Notes: generated by a model not told the origin, from the sequence alone. Shown: positions 18,486 through 28,085, counted from the first letter of the stretch. The stretch is 64,000 nt of DNA from UBA1141 sp963665155 (GCA_963665155.2 CAXXFI010000002.1:930001-994000); one strand, 5' to 3'. Numbers and translations: made by a program.

Positions 18486-18950
18486 AGCGATCTCCTTTTC
18501 GGCCTAATTTGGCTCAAGCACCGGATATTCTTTGTCCGGATTCACCTGCAGACTGCGAACTTTAGATCGTCTTCATGGGACGATGAATCCTGAGTATAAG
18601 ATAGCCGCCTAAAATGTCGTGGGCGTGAAGACGGGTTCTACGTTTGTGACAATGGCATGATTGTCGACTGGTTTTGGATTCCACCAAGGCTCTAAATCAC
18701 CTGATACTAAATCCCCATCTCGTTGTGACCTGCTCCTCACTGCGCCGGTCCTTAAGAAAGCGCTCAAAGCTGAAGCGCTGGCATCAATTCCGAAGAAAGC
18801 GTCATTGTCACGAGATTTTTACGGCCACCGCTATTCGATTCACGCCATCATCATGTCTCGGGTTTAGGATGGCATCGAGTTGGACAATAAAAGGCTTCTG
18901 CCTGCCTATGATCTGACTGGTTGTCAAACGAGAGACAGGAGGTTTGGCCC
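18486..18950. other. Intergenic, divergent UspA genes
   Basis: 465 bp between two divergent UspA genes. Both promoters should be here. Small frames at 18661-18916 lack any recognisable domain. AGGAGG just before 18951 is the RBS of the next gene. Confidence 0.4.
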
Positions 18951-19346
18951 ATGTTTGAGAAAATCCTGGTTCCGCTGGACGGTTCCGTAGTGTCGGAAGG
19001 CATATTGCCTTTTATCGCTCAGTTGGCTAAAGGCCTGAAATCCTCGGTGGTAATTCTCTCGGTATGCAGCCCAACTAAGTCGGGGCCCGCGGGATTGATG
19101 ATTAGAGGGGGGTTGGACAAGTCGGACGCCCTAATCGCCGAGGAAATTGCCGCAGAGGCTCTGGTAGCTGTGGGAGACCCTGCCTCCGAAATAAGGCGGG
19201 TGGCCCAAGACGAGGGATGCGACCTGATCGCAATGTCCACCCACGGTAGGAGCGGATTTAGGAAAGGAATCTTGCACAGTGTGACCTATTTAGTCATGCT
19301 ATCCTCTTGCCTACCCACCCTAGTGGTCGCGCCGGGCCGAGTCTAG
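18951..19346 (+). pseudogene. UspA domain, internally shortened, ended by TAG
   Basis: Starts at ATG 18951 behind AGGAGG: MFEKILVPLDGSVVSEGILP. The end is a good UspA signature (DLIAMSTHGRSGFRKGILHS) and LPTLVVAPGRV. The middle is about 25 residues short compared with its relatives, with SDALIAEEIAAEALVAVGDP running abruptly into the GDP strand, which suggests an internal deletion. Immediately after the TAG (19344-19346) the same frame continues into a second UspA domain. The original gene was therefore probably a tandem two-domain UspA protein now split by an amber codon. Confidence 0.65.
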
Positions 19347-20048
19347 AAATATTGGTGCGAGGGGGAGGCTGTCTCCAGGCTGGTCGTACCGTTGGATGGC
19401 TCTCGCGAGGCAGAGGCCGCATTGCCCTATGCGCCTTACCTCGGAGAGGCGTTGCAATCTCAAATAGAGCTTGTTCAAATGGTTGCTCTGGGAGTCGCCC
19501 AAGGCCGATCCGTCGGCACCTATTCCAGGGGCATGCGACAACGCATCAGGCTGGCGGCCTCCCTTGTTCACAACCCTGAAGTGTTGATCCTGGACGAGCC
19601 TCTAAACGGCACCGACCCACGTCAGCGCATCGAGTTCCACGAGACTATGATCCGCATTGCCAGCGAGGGCCGGACCATCCTGATCTCCTCTCATATCCTG
19701 GAGGAGGTGGAGACGCTGGCCGACCGCATACTGTTGATGGTCAGCGGGAAGTTGGCTGCGGCAGGCGATTTCCGGGCTATCCGCGCCAAGCTGGACGAAC
19801 AAGCCTACAAGGTCAGGGTTGTGACCACCTCGCCCAGAGCGATGGCCTCGGCTCTGATGGCCATGGAAGAAGTGGATTCGGTCAGCGTGGGCCCGGAGGA
19901 AGGCGAACTGATCGCCCTGAGCCGAAACGTGAATACCCTGCAACTATCCATACCACGATTGGCCCAAGAGCACGGCATAAGGTTGTTGCGGGTTGAGCCT
20001 TTGGACGATTCACTCGAAAGCATCTTCAGCTATGTGGTGGAGCGATGA
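19347..20048 (+). pseudogene. Chimeric frame: UspA half-domain fused to headless ABC ATPase
   Basis: The open frame begins right after TAG 19346. It first gives RLVVPLDGSREAEAALPYAP and QSQIELVQMVA, which is the N-terminal third of a UspA domain. At about 19480-19490 it turns in frame into the back half of an ABC transporter ATPase: GTYSRGMRQRIRLAASLVHN (signature motif), then EVLILDEPLNGTDPRQR (Walker B and D-loop), then ILISSHILEEVETLADR (switch His) and a C-terminal domain. Walker A and the Q-loop are absent, so no ATPase activity is expected. It overlaps the permease start by 4 bp. This is a deletion junction, not a known fusion. Confidence 0.75.
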
Positions 20049-20773
20049 TGGTTCCCGTGTTTTGGCTGTCCATAAGCCAGTTGACCGGGCGGTGGCGGGT
20101 CATTCTCATCACCTTGCTGGCCGCTCTGCCGGTGGGCCTGGCGGTAATAGTCCACTTTGCAGCTACCGAAGACGATTCATTTGACGAGAACTTCATGGAC
20201 ATCCTCTTGGACGGCATGCTGGTGGCTGGCATTGTACCCCTAGTTACCATGGCGCTGTCGACGGCGTCCTTCGGTAACGAGCTGGAAGACCGCACCCTTA
20301 GCTTTTTGACGCTGAAGCCCATCGCCCGCTGGCAGATCGCCTTGCCCAAATTTCTGGCATCCATTGCAATCAGCGGTCCATTGCTAATCGTAAGCGGCGT
20401 TGTGGCGGCACTTTTGGGTTTCGACGGCAGCATCAAGGCCGCGGCCGCCGTGGGTGTAGCGGTTTTGGTGGGGGTTACGGCCTACGCGGCCATTTTCACG
20501 TGGGCCGGGTTGGTTACCAGTCGTCCTCTTGCCTTCGCTCTCATTTACGTGTTGCTCTGGGAAGGAGTAATTAGCACATACATTGATGGGGTCAATTATC
20601 TGAGCGTCCGTGGCTATACCCTGGGCATTATGTACGGGATTAACGAAAACGGATTCGGCTCATTGAGCGAACGGGTAATCGAGTTCCCAGCCGCCATCGT
20701 GGGCGCTATTGTGGTAACGATGGTCTTTTCCTTGCTGGGCGTCCGTCGCTTGCGCCGTATGGACGTGCCGTAA
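20045..20773 (+). CDS. ABC transporter permease (ABC-2 type)
   Basis: 242-aa membrane protein with about six hydrophobic segments. It starts at ATG 20045, overlapping the stop of the ATPase remnant (ATGA-type coupling). Segments include VILITLLAALPVGLAVIVHF, a periplasm-facing acidic loop, GMLVAGIVPLVTMALSTASF and the conserved cytoplasmic block LEDRTLSFLTLKPIARWQI, typical of ABC-2 permeases. C-terminal helices follow the YTLGIMYGINENG loop. The gene looks intact, but its ATPase partner lacks Walker A. The transporter is probably dead unless another ATPase serves it. Confidence 0.8.
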   Translation: MMVPVFWLSISQLTGRWRVILITLLAALPVGLAVIVHFAATEDDSFDENFMDILLDGMLVAGIVPLVTMALSTASFGNELEDRTLSFLTLKPIARWQIALPKFLASIAISGPLLIVSGVVAALLGFDGSIKAAAAVGVAVLVGVTAYAAIFTWAGLVTSRPLAFALIYVLLWEGVISTYIDGVNYLSVRGYTLGIMYGINENGFGSLSERVIEFPAAIVGAIVVTMVFSLLGVRRLRRMDVP

Positions 20774-21523
20774 GCCCCCCCATTAGTCACGGCCGCGAAT
20801 TTCGCTCGTGGTAGCGACAGTACGCAATGTGCCTCCCTTTGCCTGATAGGGAGCGTCCACCCTCGCACCACAACTGCATCATTCTTTGTCAGATACTGTT
20901 CTTACTACCTAGGTTTCTTGGTTATTGGAAGAGTCAGTAGCGTGGGAGGTAGCCAATGGGTTTCCTAATCATCCCTAGTCCACGCCTGGCATACTTCTAT
21001 GTTTATCGGCTACGCCAAGGTAATGGATGGATCGTTTAACTCAGGCGGGCTGCACGGCATGACCAGGGCCTTCGAGCTATTGAGTCGGGCACGACCCCCG
21101 TTCCGTGGAAGGCCGCAACGGCTTTGGCAAAATTAGGGTGGAACGGGCCACCCGCTAGCCTGCGGTTGCACACTTTGACACAGTGTGGCGCGAGTGGCTG
21201 ATTTTACCGACTTTACCGGGATGATTGAGTCAGCGCTAGAAGGTGTGGCGGAATGTCCCGGCAATCCCTCGGTGCTGTTTGTGGACGAGTCTAGCTTTAT
21301 GTAATTTTCACCGAAATCAGTTTAGTACGTTAAATGACAGGTTGGCGGATTACGGGAACTCGCCGCCGTGCCAACGGTTGTACAGGTTTTGAAAAGCACT
21401 TATCTGACCGGCATCGAGGTCTCGGCTAAACGCCCGGTGGATCTCTTATTCCGTAACGGCGCGCCCTTCCGTTTCCGCGAGCAGGTATAGTTCGGTCTGC
21501 ATACTCTTATTAGAGGTACTGTA
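20774..21523. other. No intact gene; small remnants
   Basis: 750 bp. A frame ending near 21303 reads MIESALEGVAECPGNPSVL then FVDESSFM before TAA and may be the tail of a lost gene, but I cannot name it. Nothing else is supported. Confidence 0.35.
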
Positions 21524-22054
21524 TCAGCTACAAATACAAAATGGTACGTCGAAGGTCCCCTCAACCGCTACCTGTGAGTTATCACCATCAGAACTGGTGA
21601 ATTCGAGCCACCCACTCGCACGGCTTTGATCCTGCATAGTCACCTTAGCGTGAACATCGGTTGATAGACCTAAACTACTGCCGCTTTGGCTGTCCCGGGT
21701 CACGACGTCGAACGAGCCCTGTTGCCGGTCATTGTCGTTGTTCCCAGTGATATACAACATGATGGTAGCTCCACTCTCGACCGGACGGGGAGGAAACTCA
21801 TTGGTCACTTCCCTGGGGAATTCATTGCAGGTGATTTCCTGGTCAGCCAGGTAAATTACTACGCTGTCGTCTGCCCAGCCTCGCTCGATCTACGACGACG
21901 GTGCATCGCCTGCGACTCCCGATACAACCTGGTGGGTAGAACCATTGAACTGCCAACTGGTCACGGGGGATTGCGGGGCTTGGTTTCCGCCACAAGCGAC
22001 TGCTATGCTCAGCAAGAGTCCGAAAATTAGAAACCCAAATGTGCGCTTAAACAT
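21524..22054 (-). pseudogene. Secreted lipoprotein interrupted by in-frame TAG
   Basis: ATG 22054 opens a 176-codon frame: MFKRTFGFLIFGLLLSIAVA then CGG, a lipoprotein signal with lipobox and Cys at +1. A TAG at 21890-21892 breaks it after GDAPSS. The same frame then goes on with IERGWADDSVVIYLADQEIT and a beta-rich domain (ESGATIMLYITGNN, SGWLEFTSSDG, VEGTFDVPFCIC). The domain looks like a small extracellular beta-sandwich but matches no family I know. One base change would restore it. Broken as written. Confidence 0.65.
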
Positions 22055-22336
22055 GATAAAACTCGGAGTTTAGATATTGTTTTTGAGGTTAACGGTCTAC
22101 GACCACTTGTATTTTCGGAGGACAACCCTCCCGACTCTTCGCTCTTTGATGCGGAATTTGACAGCTTGGAGAAGGTTTTCCAAGACATGGTTTTAGGGCC
22201 TGACTGGAAGAGGGCAAAGAGAAGAATAGAAGAAAGTGAGAGCTTTACGTGGCGAATGAGAGTGGGATCCCTTGGCGGGAATTTCTACACCGTGATCGCC
22301 CGTCTCCGTGGCGATTGGCAACATCTTGCAGAATGA
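22055..22336 (+). other. Unidentified short open frame, possible gene remnant
   Basis: The frame is open from 22055 to TGA 22334-22336. It encodes a charged sequence with EFDSLEKVFQDMVLGPDWKR and a beta-like end FYTVIARLRGDWQHLAE. The only starts are TTG 22166 and ATG 22187, neither with a good RBS. The composition looks coding, and a lost N-terminus is likely. Not recognised. Confidence 0.3.
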
Positions 22337-22456
22337 GATCGTGATGCATATTGACCTCATCATTTGGCCTCTTTACTGTTTGAATAACGGGTCCAGTTAA
22401 CCGCTACTGAGATTGCACCGGAGAGCATAAATATTTGTCTAAAGGAGCCTGAGAGA

Positions 22457-24379
22457 TTGAGCGCACTGCGGTTGTTACTTTTGACTTGGCTGATCCTAGG
22501 ATTGGCTATAGCGTGCGGTGGAGAGCCAACCGGAACAACTAGATCACCGATTGCGGGCTCGTCATCTACGGCGATACCTGCTGCCAGTTCGACGCCTGCG
22601 CCAACCCCTACGCCCGTCCTAATTCAACCGAATCCCGGGCTGGAATTTGACTTGGACGCTCTCCAGAATGAGCTCACGCACAACCGTCTGCGGTGGGACT
22701 TGATGGCGATGAAACGGTACCAATTTGACCACCGCTGGATCTGTTTCTGTATTTCGGAGTTAGGGGCTCCAGTTGCGATCACGGTGAGAAGCGGAGCGAT
22801 CATGAGAGCCGCGTATGTTGATAGCGAAATCGTGACAGGTGACCCTGATATAACGAGGTATCACACTGTCGATGGGTTGTTTGACATCATCCAAGACGCC
22901 ATCGACAGGGAGGCGTACGATATTTTGGCAGAGTATGACGCCGAGCTAGAGTATCCCACGGCGGTCAGCATCGACTACGATTCGCACATCGCAGATGAGG
23001 AACGGGCATTTACAGTCAGCAATCTCACAGTGATTCAGATGGATTCAATTGTCGGTCATTGGGAAGGTGTGAACAAGATCGCCGGACAGGAGTTGACCAT
23101 TATTGTCGATTTTAAACTCACTTCAGACGACCTAATCGCAACAATCGATATTCCATTTCGAGGGTTAAAAGGGCTTGAATTATCGGGAGTTCAACTCGAT
23201 GGATCACGTGTCCATTTTAAATTAGACACACCCGAGGGCGCAGCGGTATGGGACGGCGTATTGGAAGGAGAAATGATTACCGGGAAGTTCAGTCAGGCGG
23301 ATTTTCAAGGTACTTTTCAGTTGATCAAAAGCGAAATTCCCGCCGAGGCAGCGAATGGCGAGCCAGTTCCGTATACAGTCGAGGAGGTTACGTTCAACAA
23401 CGGTGGGGTCAAGCTAACAGGCACCTTGACAATACCCCTGGCGTCCGGCCCGCATCCCGCAGCGATTCTTTTGAATGGTAGCGGAGCGCAGGACCGGAAT
23501 GCGGAGATATTCGGATTCAAGATCAACCAGAAGATTGCTGACCGGCTGACTAAGAGCGGTACGGCCGTTCTGAGGTGGGATGACCGCGGAGTTGGCGGTT
23601 CGGGGGGCGATCTCCGCCAGGCGACTTTAGAAGACCTAGCCGGGGACGCCCGCGCGGCAATCGAGCTACTTCGTGGCCGAGAAGCGATCGACGCCAGCCG
23701 GATTGGCGTGCTCGGTCACAGCGAGGGAGGGGTAGTCGCTTTGTTGGCCACAAAGGGGCAAGCCAACATTGCATTCGTAATTTTGATTGCAAGTCCGGCA
23801 GTCGCGATCACCGAACTGCTTTCAGCGCAGCTACATCTTATTTTGGAGGCTGGCGGTGCGTCACCGGAACAGATCGCCGAACAAAGTCGGCTCCAGGAGC
23901 TTTTGTTCCAAGTGGCCCAGTCGGACGATGGTTGGGAAGAAGCCACCGAGGCAATCTGCCTGTCGACATTAGACGCCATCGACGATCTTCCCGAAAGCGA
24001 CCGCGCCCAATTGGGAGACATAGACGACTTTGTTGAGATTGCCGTTCAGAATCAGATAGCTACCGTCCGAACCCCAGCGTACAGGTTCTTTATTGGATAT
24101 GATCCCAAATCGGACCTTGAGCGGTTGACTCTCCCCGTGCTAGCTCTCTACGGAGGTCTCGACCTTCAGGTCCCGGCTGATCAAAGCGTACCACCCTTAC
24201 AGATCGCTCTTGAAGCGGCGGGAAATAAGGACTTTACGATCGAGGTGCTACCAGGCGCCAATCACCTATTTCAAGCTGCAATATTAGGTGCCGTTGATGA
24301 ATATCCAATCTTGGACAAGGAATTCATCCCCGGATTCTTGGAGACATTGACTAACTGGCTTCGGATCCATGATTTTTAG
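22457..24379 (+). CDS. Lipoprotein with DUF6174-like domain fused to alpha/beta hydrolase
   Basis: 640 aa, start TTG 22457 with AAGGAG 10 bp upstream; no ATG start fits. Residues 1-20 are a lipoprotein signal (LGLAIAC, Cys20). A Thr/Ser/Pro-rich linker follows. Residues ~65-190 match DUF6174: a W...Y-x-F, then CFCISELGAPVAITVRSG, YHTVDGLFDIIQDAI and PTAVSIDYD. A beta-rich spacer (about 195-290) leads to an alpha/beta hydrolase (about 310-640) of the S9/dienelactone type. That domain shows HPAAILLNGSGAQDRN, DDRGVGGSGG, nucleophile elbow GHSEGG, acid at LYGGLDLQVP and His at GANHLFQ. All catalytic residues are present. Probably an outer-face esterase or peptidase. Confidence 0.82.
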   Translation: MSALRLLLLTWLILGLAIACGGEPTGTTRSPIAGSSSTAIPAASSTPAPTPTPVLIQPNPGLEFDLDALQNELTHNRLRWDLMAMKRYQFDHRWICFCISELGAPVAITVRSGAIMRAAYVDSEIVTGDPDITRYHTVDGLFDIIQDAIDREAYDILAEYDAELEYPTAVSIDYDSHIADEERAFTVSNLTVIQMDSIVGHWEGVNKIAGQELTIIVDFKLTSDDLIATIDIPFRGLKGLELSGVQLDGSRVHFKLDTPEGAAVWDGVLEGEMITGKFSQADFQGTFQLIKSEIPAEAANGEPVPYTVEEVTFNNGGVKLTGTLTIPLASGPHPAAILLNGSGAQDRNAEIFGFKINQKIADRLTKSGTAVLRWDDRGVGGSGGDLRQATLEDLAGDARAAIELLRGREAIDASRIGVLGHSEGGVVALLATKGQANIAFVILIASPAVAITELLSAQLHLILEAGGASPEQIAEQSRLQELLFQVAQSDDGWEEATEAICLSTLDAIDDLPESDRAQLGDIDDFVEIAVQNQIATVRTPAYRFFIGYDPKSDLERLTLPVLALYGGLDLQVPADQSVPPLQIALEAAGNKDFTIEVLPGANHLFQAAILGAVDEYPILDKEFIPGFLETLTNWLRIHDF

Positions 24380-24429
24380 ATTTATTGACTAACTTATCGA
24401 GCAATCTGAGGTAATATGCCACTGCTTTT

Positions 24430-24750
24430 TCAAATTATATCGACGTGGGATCGCGCAAGAATGATTTCTTCGTCAGTAAGGTTCGTTCCACTGGCGCCGT
24501 GAGCCATCACAAGAATCTTATTGGAAGATTCGGTCCATTCAACTGTGGCGCCACCATCCTCGTCCCTCCAGTCCCAAAACCCGGCTATAGCTGTGCGATG
24601 AGGCTCTGACCTAACGGAATCTCTCATCTGTTCAGGGCTCCTCCAAACGGAGAAGGTTCGGAACGTTTTATGGGGGAGATATCTAATTAGTCCATCGCTT
24701 CGCTTCAACTGCCTAATGATTTGCATCGACATTCGGGTAAGGGATGCCAC
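24430..24750 (-). CDS. Small ABM/DUF3291-like dimeric barrel protein
   Basis: 106 aa. The central part, MQIIRQLKRSDGLIRY ... KTFRTFSVWRSPEQMRDSVR ... EPHRTAI, follows the pattern of single-domain antibiotic-monooxygenase-like ferredoxin folds. In these a strand with T-x-S-V-W is followed by a helix with a late His. The N-terminus seems clipped: the first beta strand is missing, and the start lies against the end of the next upstream gene. May be a remnant. Function unknown. Confidence 0.5.
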   Translation of the reverse strand: MASLTRMSMQIIRQLKRSDGLIRYLPHKTFRTFSVWRSPEQMRDSVRSEPHRTAIAGFWDWRDEDGGATVEWTESSNKILVMAHGASGTNLTDEEIILARSHVDII

Positions 24751-24756
24751 TTGACA

Positions 24757-25107
24757 CTACATCTCCTTGACTACAGTAAGCACCTCATCTAGCAGGGTTG
24801 AGATGGGCGATTTCTGGTCGGCCCATTCATCGTTCGACATCGCCACTATGGCGATGTCCCGCTCCGGAACGTAAAGCATAAGCGCCGCTGAAGCAGGAGT
24901 GCTCCCTGCGTGACCAATAGCATGCCCTACAGGCGTATCCCAAATCTCGACGCCGAAGCCGTATTGTCTCACCAAGCGTACCATTTCTAGGCAAAGATAA
25001 GCCCCTTGGATCGCTCCAGGAGGCTTTTGTTTCGAGCTTCGGTAACCGATTCCTCTATGAACGAAATGTTGAGAGACGATTCGTAATCTCATCCACTCTT
25101 CGCCCAT
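24757..25107 (-). pseudogene. C-terminal fragment of a beta-lactamase-family serine hydrolase
   Basis: 116 codons encode only the last third of a class C beta-lactamase-like protein. The recognisable part is YGFGVEIWDTPVGHAIGHAG followed by STPASAALMLYVPERDIAIV and MSNDEW, equivalent to the KTG/HxG strand and C-terminal helices. The N-terminal part with the SxxK serine is absent; upstream the sequence passes directly into the alpha/beta hydrolase gene 11 bp away. Full members are about 350 aa or longer. Confidence 0.65.
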
Positions 25108-25118
25108 TTGATGCCGTC

Positions 25119-25880
25119 TTACCGGGCGGCTGTCGCGGGTTGATGAGACTTGAGGAAATCGCGCACCTGGTTAATCGTGTTGGCCTTGATGTCCTCTTGC
25201 TCCTTCCATGGGTAGACTGTTTGCTCGGCCTTCGGAGCCAGTTCTGCCACCTCTATAGCGGCCTCGTACGAGTGGGACGGCGTATTGTCGGGCATGACCA
25301 GCAACGGCGTTTGGCAAGAACTAACGTCGTCGCGCGACACGCTGTAAACGAAGTCGGCGGAATCGACTCGGTACAGGTTGTGCAGATATTGCAAGCAAGT
25401 CTCCATGGTCAATTCGGGCCTCTGGTCGAGCAGCGCGGGCGCCCAGATGTCAGTGCCCGAGTTGTACATGGAGTCGGGGTGTGCCGCGTTGTGCCCAACC
25501 GGCTGGCAGAGCACTCCGGCCAAGACTCGCTGGGGTGCGTTTTTTATGATTCTTAACGCAAACGGTCCACCGATGCAGAAGCCCATGCAGAAGAACTCCC
25601 GTATACCCAGGTGGTCCATCAGGCCCAGCTGATCGTCGGCGAAGGCCCCCCACGGGTCGTCGACTTGAACTGGCCCGGTGGACTCGCCGCCGTTCGCGTT
25701 ACGCTGGTCCATCGTGATGCAGCGGAAGTCGTTCTTAAACTCCTCCATCACATTGATTACTTGGTTAGGCCATTTGTCGATTGTGGAGTCCAAGCCCCCG
25801 CCGGGGGTGACCAGAAGTGGGAAACCGGATCCAACTTCCTCGTAGTGGATGCGGACGTCGCCATTGGTATAAAACGGCAT
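25119..25880 (-). CDS. Alpha/beta hydrolase with Cys in the nucleophile elbow
   Basis: 253 aa, full-length fold: VRIHYEEVGSGFPLLVTPGG, then ITMDQRNANGGES, then elbow MGFCIGGPFALRII. The nucleophile position is Cys (GxCxG), as in dienelactone hydrolases. The acid could be in VMPDNTP. No His is found after the last strand, where the sequence reads VYPWKEQEDIKANTINQVR. The only nearby His is in PSHSY. It may therefore be non-hydrolytic or use another arrangement. RBS AGGAG precedes the ATG. A beta-lactamase fragment follows downstream. Confidence 0.75.
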   Translation of the reverse strand: MPFYTNGDVRIHYEEVGSGFPLLVTPGGGLDSTIDKWPNQVINVMEEFKNDFRCITMDQRNANGGESTGPVQVDDPWGAFADDQLGLMDHLGIREFFCMGFCIGGPFALRIIKNAPQRVLAGVLCQPVGHNAAHPDSMYNSGTDIWAPALLDQRPELTMETCLQYLHNLYRVDSADFVYSVSRDDVSSCQTPLLVMPDNTPSHSYEAAIEVAELAPKAEQTVYPWKEQEDIKANTINQVRDFLKSHQPATAAR

Positions 25881-26114
25881 AACAGTTTCTCCTCAGTGAC
25901 ACTTATGATTGACTAACTATGGTGGATTCGTCACTCGCAGTTGGGACAGGATAGCACAGCATTATGTCTAGTGTGGGGCGGGGGTAGGGGAAAGGGTAGT
26001 TCGTCAATCGCCTGTTCGCCATGGTTTGAGTTTGCACCCCCACGCCCTTCAGGAACAATCAGGCCACGCATCGAACCGTAAGAGTCTGGATACTTGCGGG
26101 GCTTGCCTGGCCCT

Positions 26115-26802
26115 TCAGTTGGTTATGACTAGTCTGTACCCCAGGTCGAGTTCCGATAGACGTGAGAGTCGTTCGTGTCGGTGACTCCACGTGCCATCTT
26201 GAAGATCATCGCTAAGCCGCTTCAGTTTAGGCTCGGCATCACCTTGAAAAAGTAGATATTGCTCCCCGGACACCGGGTTCCAGATAAGCGTGTGGTCGGC
26301 GCCAATACGCTCCAAGGAACCCGTCTGAACAATCATGAAGAATTGGAAGATTTCGGATCTCGCCCCCCCCCTAAAACCTTGCTGATGTCCTCTATCGAAG
26401 GCATGATTTGGCGGTCTATCTCAGCGACGTCGGGGAAGTAGTCATCGATTAACCAGAAGCGTGAGAAGGCAGGATCCCATGTGAGGATCACCAACCGTCC
26501 TCGAGCCACCCGTGCTAGTTCGTCAAGACCTTTGACGTGGTCGCCCCAATGATGAATCGTGAGAATGGCTAGACCAGCGTCGAAGGAATCGTCTGGGAAT
26601 GGGAGGTGTGTTGCGGAGGCTTGGACCACGGGCCTTTCAGTCTGGCGTTGGCGAATCATCGTCTTCGAAGGCTCGAACCGGTTCAATGGTTCGTAGGAGC
26701 CTCGCCCAAAGCCATATGGATAGCATCGGCAATCCGGGCGTCAGGGCGGCGGTAGTTGCTGTATCCGCCACCAATTGTGTCATACGGTTGAGTGGTGCTC
26801 AT
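26115..26802 (-). pseudogene. Class I SAM methyltransferase with deleted core and frameshifts
   Basis: Pieces of one methyltransferase appear in order in three frames. N-terminus from ATG 26802: YDTIGGGYSNYRRPDARIAD. It then jumps into GRGSYEPLNRFEPSKTMIRQ, omitting most of the glycine-rich SAM motif I and following strand. Next come QASATHLPFPDDSFDAGLAI and LTIHHWGDH. At the G-run near 26365 the frame shifts to EIRNLPILHDCSDGFLGAYW. It shifts again near 26240 to the end SELDLGYRLVITN. At least one internal deletion and two frameshifts are present. It cannot encode an active enzyme. Confidence 0.75.
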
Positions 26803-27387
26803 TACAGCCGAATGTTAGATATGGCGTTCTTATGCCGTCAACCCTGGCTATATAACAGAAGTGAAGTAACTCACTTAGCCCTTCCCTATCGTCTCTTTGA
26901 TTCTATTACCAAGTTGTGTTACCTATGCCTAGCTTCGGATAGTTGATGATTCGAGTACAAGTTCAGAGAGTAACGCAAACGAGTGTTCTCGTTACTCCCA
27001 GTTCGCCCCTCGATTCAGTGAGAACCCTACTACGTCACCCGTTGGCCCGATCCTCCCGATAGGAGATTGAGCGGCACGGGGATTAAAGAGAGATTTCGTG
27101 TTGGAGGAGGGATCGGGTGACGAATGGGACGAAGACGAACTCTGATTAGCCATTACAGGAAAACTTGGAAGGGCAGCCCACGCCTATCACCTTGGTCGGA
27201 TCCGTAATCCCGGCCTTCTCCAAATATTACCGTGGGTTATGTAAAGTCGAGTCAAGGTTAGCGGCAAGAGCATAACCAACAAAAAAATCGGTAACAGTGT
27301 GTGCTACCGATTCCTGTGGGTCTGCCCGATGGTTCTTTTTATTAACTACCCAACCGCCGTTCGGCCCGGAGCTACGCCGACCAATCG
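26803..27387. other. Intergenic region with imperfect inverted repeat
   Basis: No gene seen. CGTCACCCG near 27033 recurs inverted near 27113-27122 as CGGGTGACG, with GATCC-type extensions and about 70 bp between the arms. It could be a hairpin or a relic of a mobile element; weak evidence. Confidence 0.35.
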
Positions 27388-27555
27388 TCAGCAGTCGGAG
27401 CTATAGTTGGTGGCTCTGTCTTCATCAATTGTCTCCATTTCCCGCTCTCTGATAAGCTCATCCAATGCCTGGTTTCGCTGTCGCTCCCGCGATTCGTAGA
27501 GAGACTCTCTAAACTCCTGCCCCGGCCTAATTTGCTCTTCATCCATTGTCTCCAT
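27388..27555 (-). CDS. Small charged hypothetical protein
   Basis: 55 codons encode a highly charged, probably helical peptide that begins METMDEEQIRPGQEF and contains a repeated METMDE/METIDED unit. It starts just past the end of the upstream frame. An overlapping 64-codon frame (27372-27566) has a Trp/Ser-rich, less protein-like sequence, so I prefer this one. Unrecognised. Confidence 0.35.
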   Translation of the reverse strand: METMDEEQIRPGQEFRESLYESRERQRNQALDELIREREMETIDEDRATNYSSDC

Positions 27556-27565
27556 CCAGTCTTCA

Positions 27566-27996
27566 TTATGCCCCTATCTGTTCTAGTTGACTGAACAAAG
27601 ACAATTGGGAGTCATGGAGCCTTACGCTTGACAGGTACTTGGTGAGCCTGCCCAGCGTCCTTATCTCCTCCTTGCAGTGATCGGGAGATTTATAATTGCC
27701 AATGAAACAAGCCACGTTGTCACCGGCCAAGAACAAAGAATAGACACCGTCGCACTCGTACACTTTTGCGGAAACGATGCCCAGCATCTCTGTGAATATC
27801 GGAAGCTCAGTCAATTCGTCCAACAGTAGTTCCCTCTTCGCCTGGCTAAGCCGTCGCCCGTTCCCGGGCTTTATCACCCGTACCTCAATGGATGCGCCCT
27901 GCGACGCCTTCTCACCAGAAAGTTCTTCGCAATGATGATTGCGCCTTCAGATTCCTTGGTAGATTTGTCCATCGGCACTAGGATTCTTTGGTACAT
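27566..27996 (-). pseudogene. UspA-like protein, frameshifted
   Basis: ATG 27996 opens a UspA-type start, MYQRILVPMDKSTKESEGAI then IIAKNFL, but the frame ends soon at TAG/TGA. A neighbouring frame continues with GEKASQGASIEVRVIKPGNG and a 103-codon stretch to 27566 containing LLDELTELPIFTEMLG and VYSLFLAGDNVACFIG. Joining them needs a one-base shift near 27930. The C-terminal part does not resemble UspA well, so this may be a chimera of two genes. Confidence 0.4.
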
Positions 27997-28085
27997 ACTG
28001 CATGTGGGTCGCCTTATCCGGTTCCAGGTCGGGGTCCTTTGGTTTCACATCGACCAACACAACCCGGTAAATTACGAAAGATGGA

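Noticed and set aside
4641..22054. Recoding of TGA or TAG as sense codons in this genome
   Set aside because: Both codons end many intact genes in the window; only isolated genes show them inside.
27033..27122. Small transposable element or riboswitch at the inverted repeat
   Set aside because: Arms match only over 9 bp plus scattered bases; no target duplication and no known fold.
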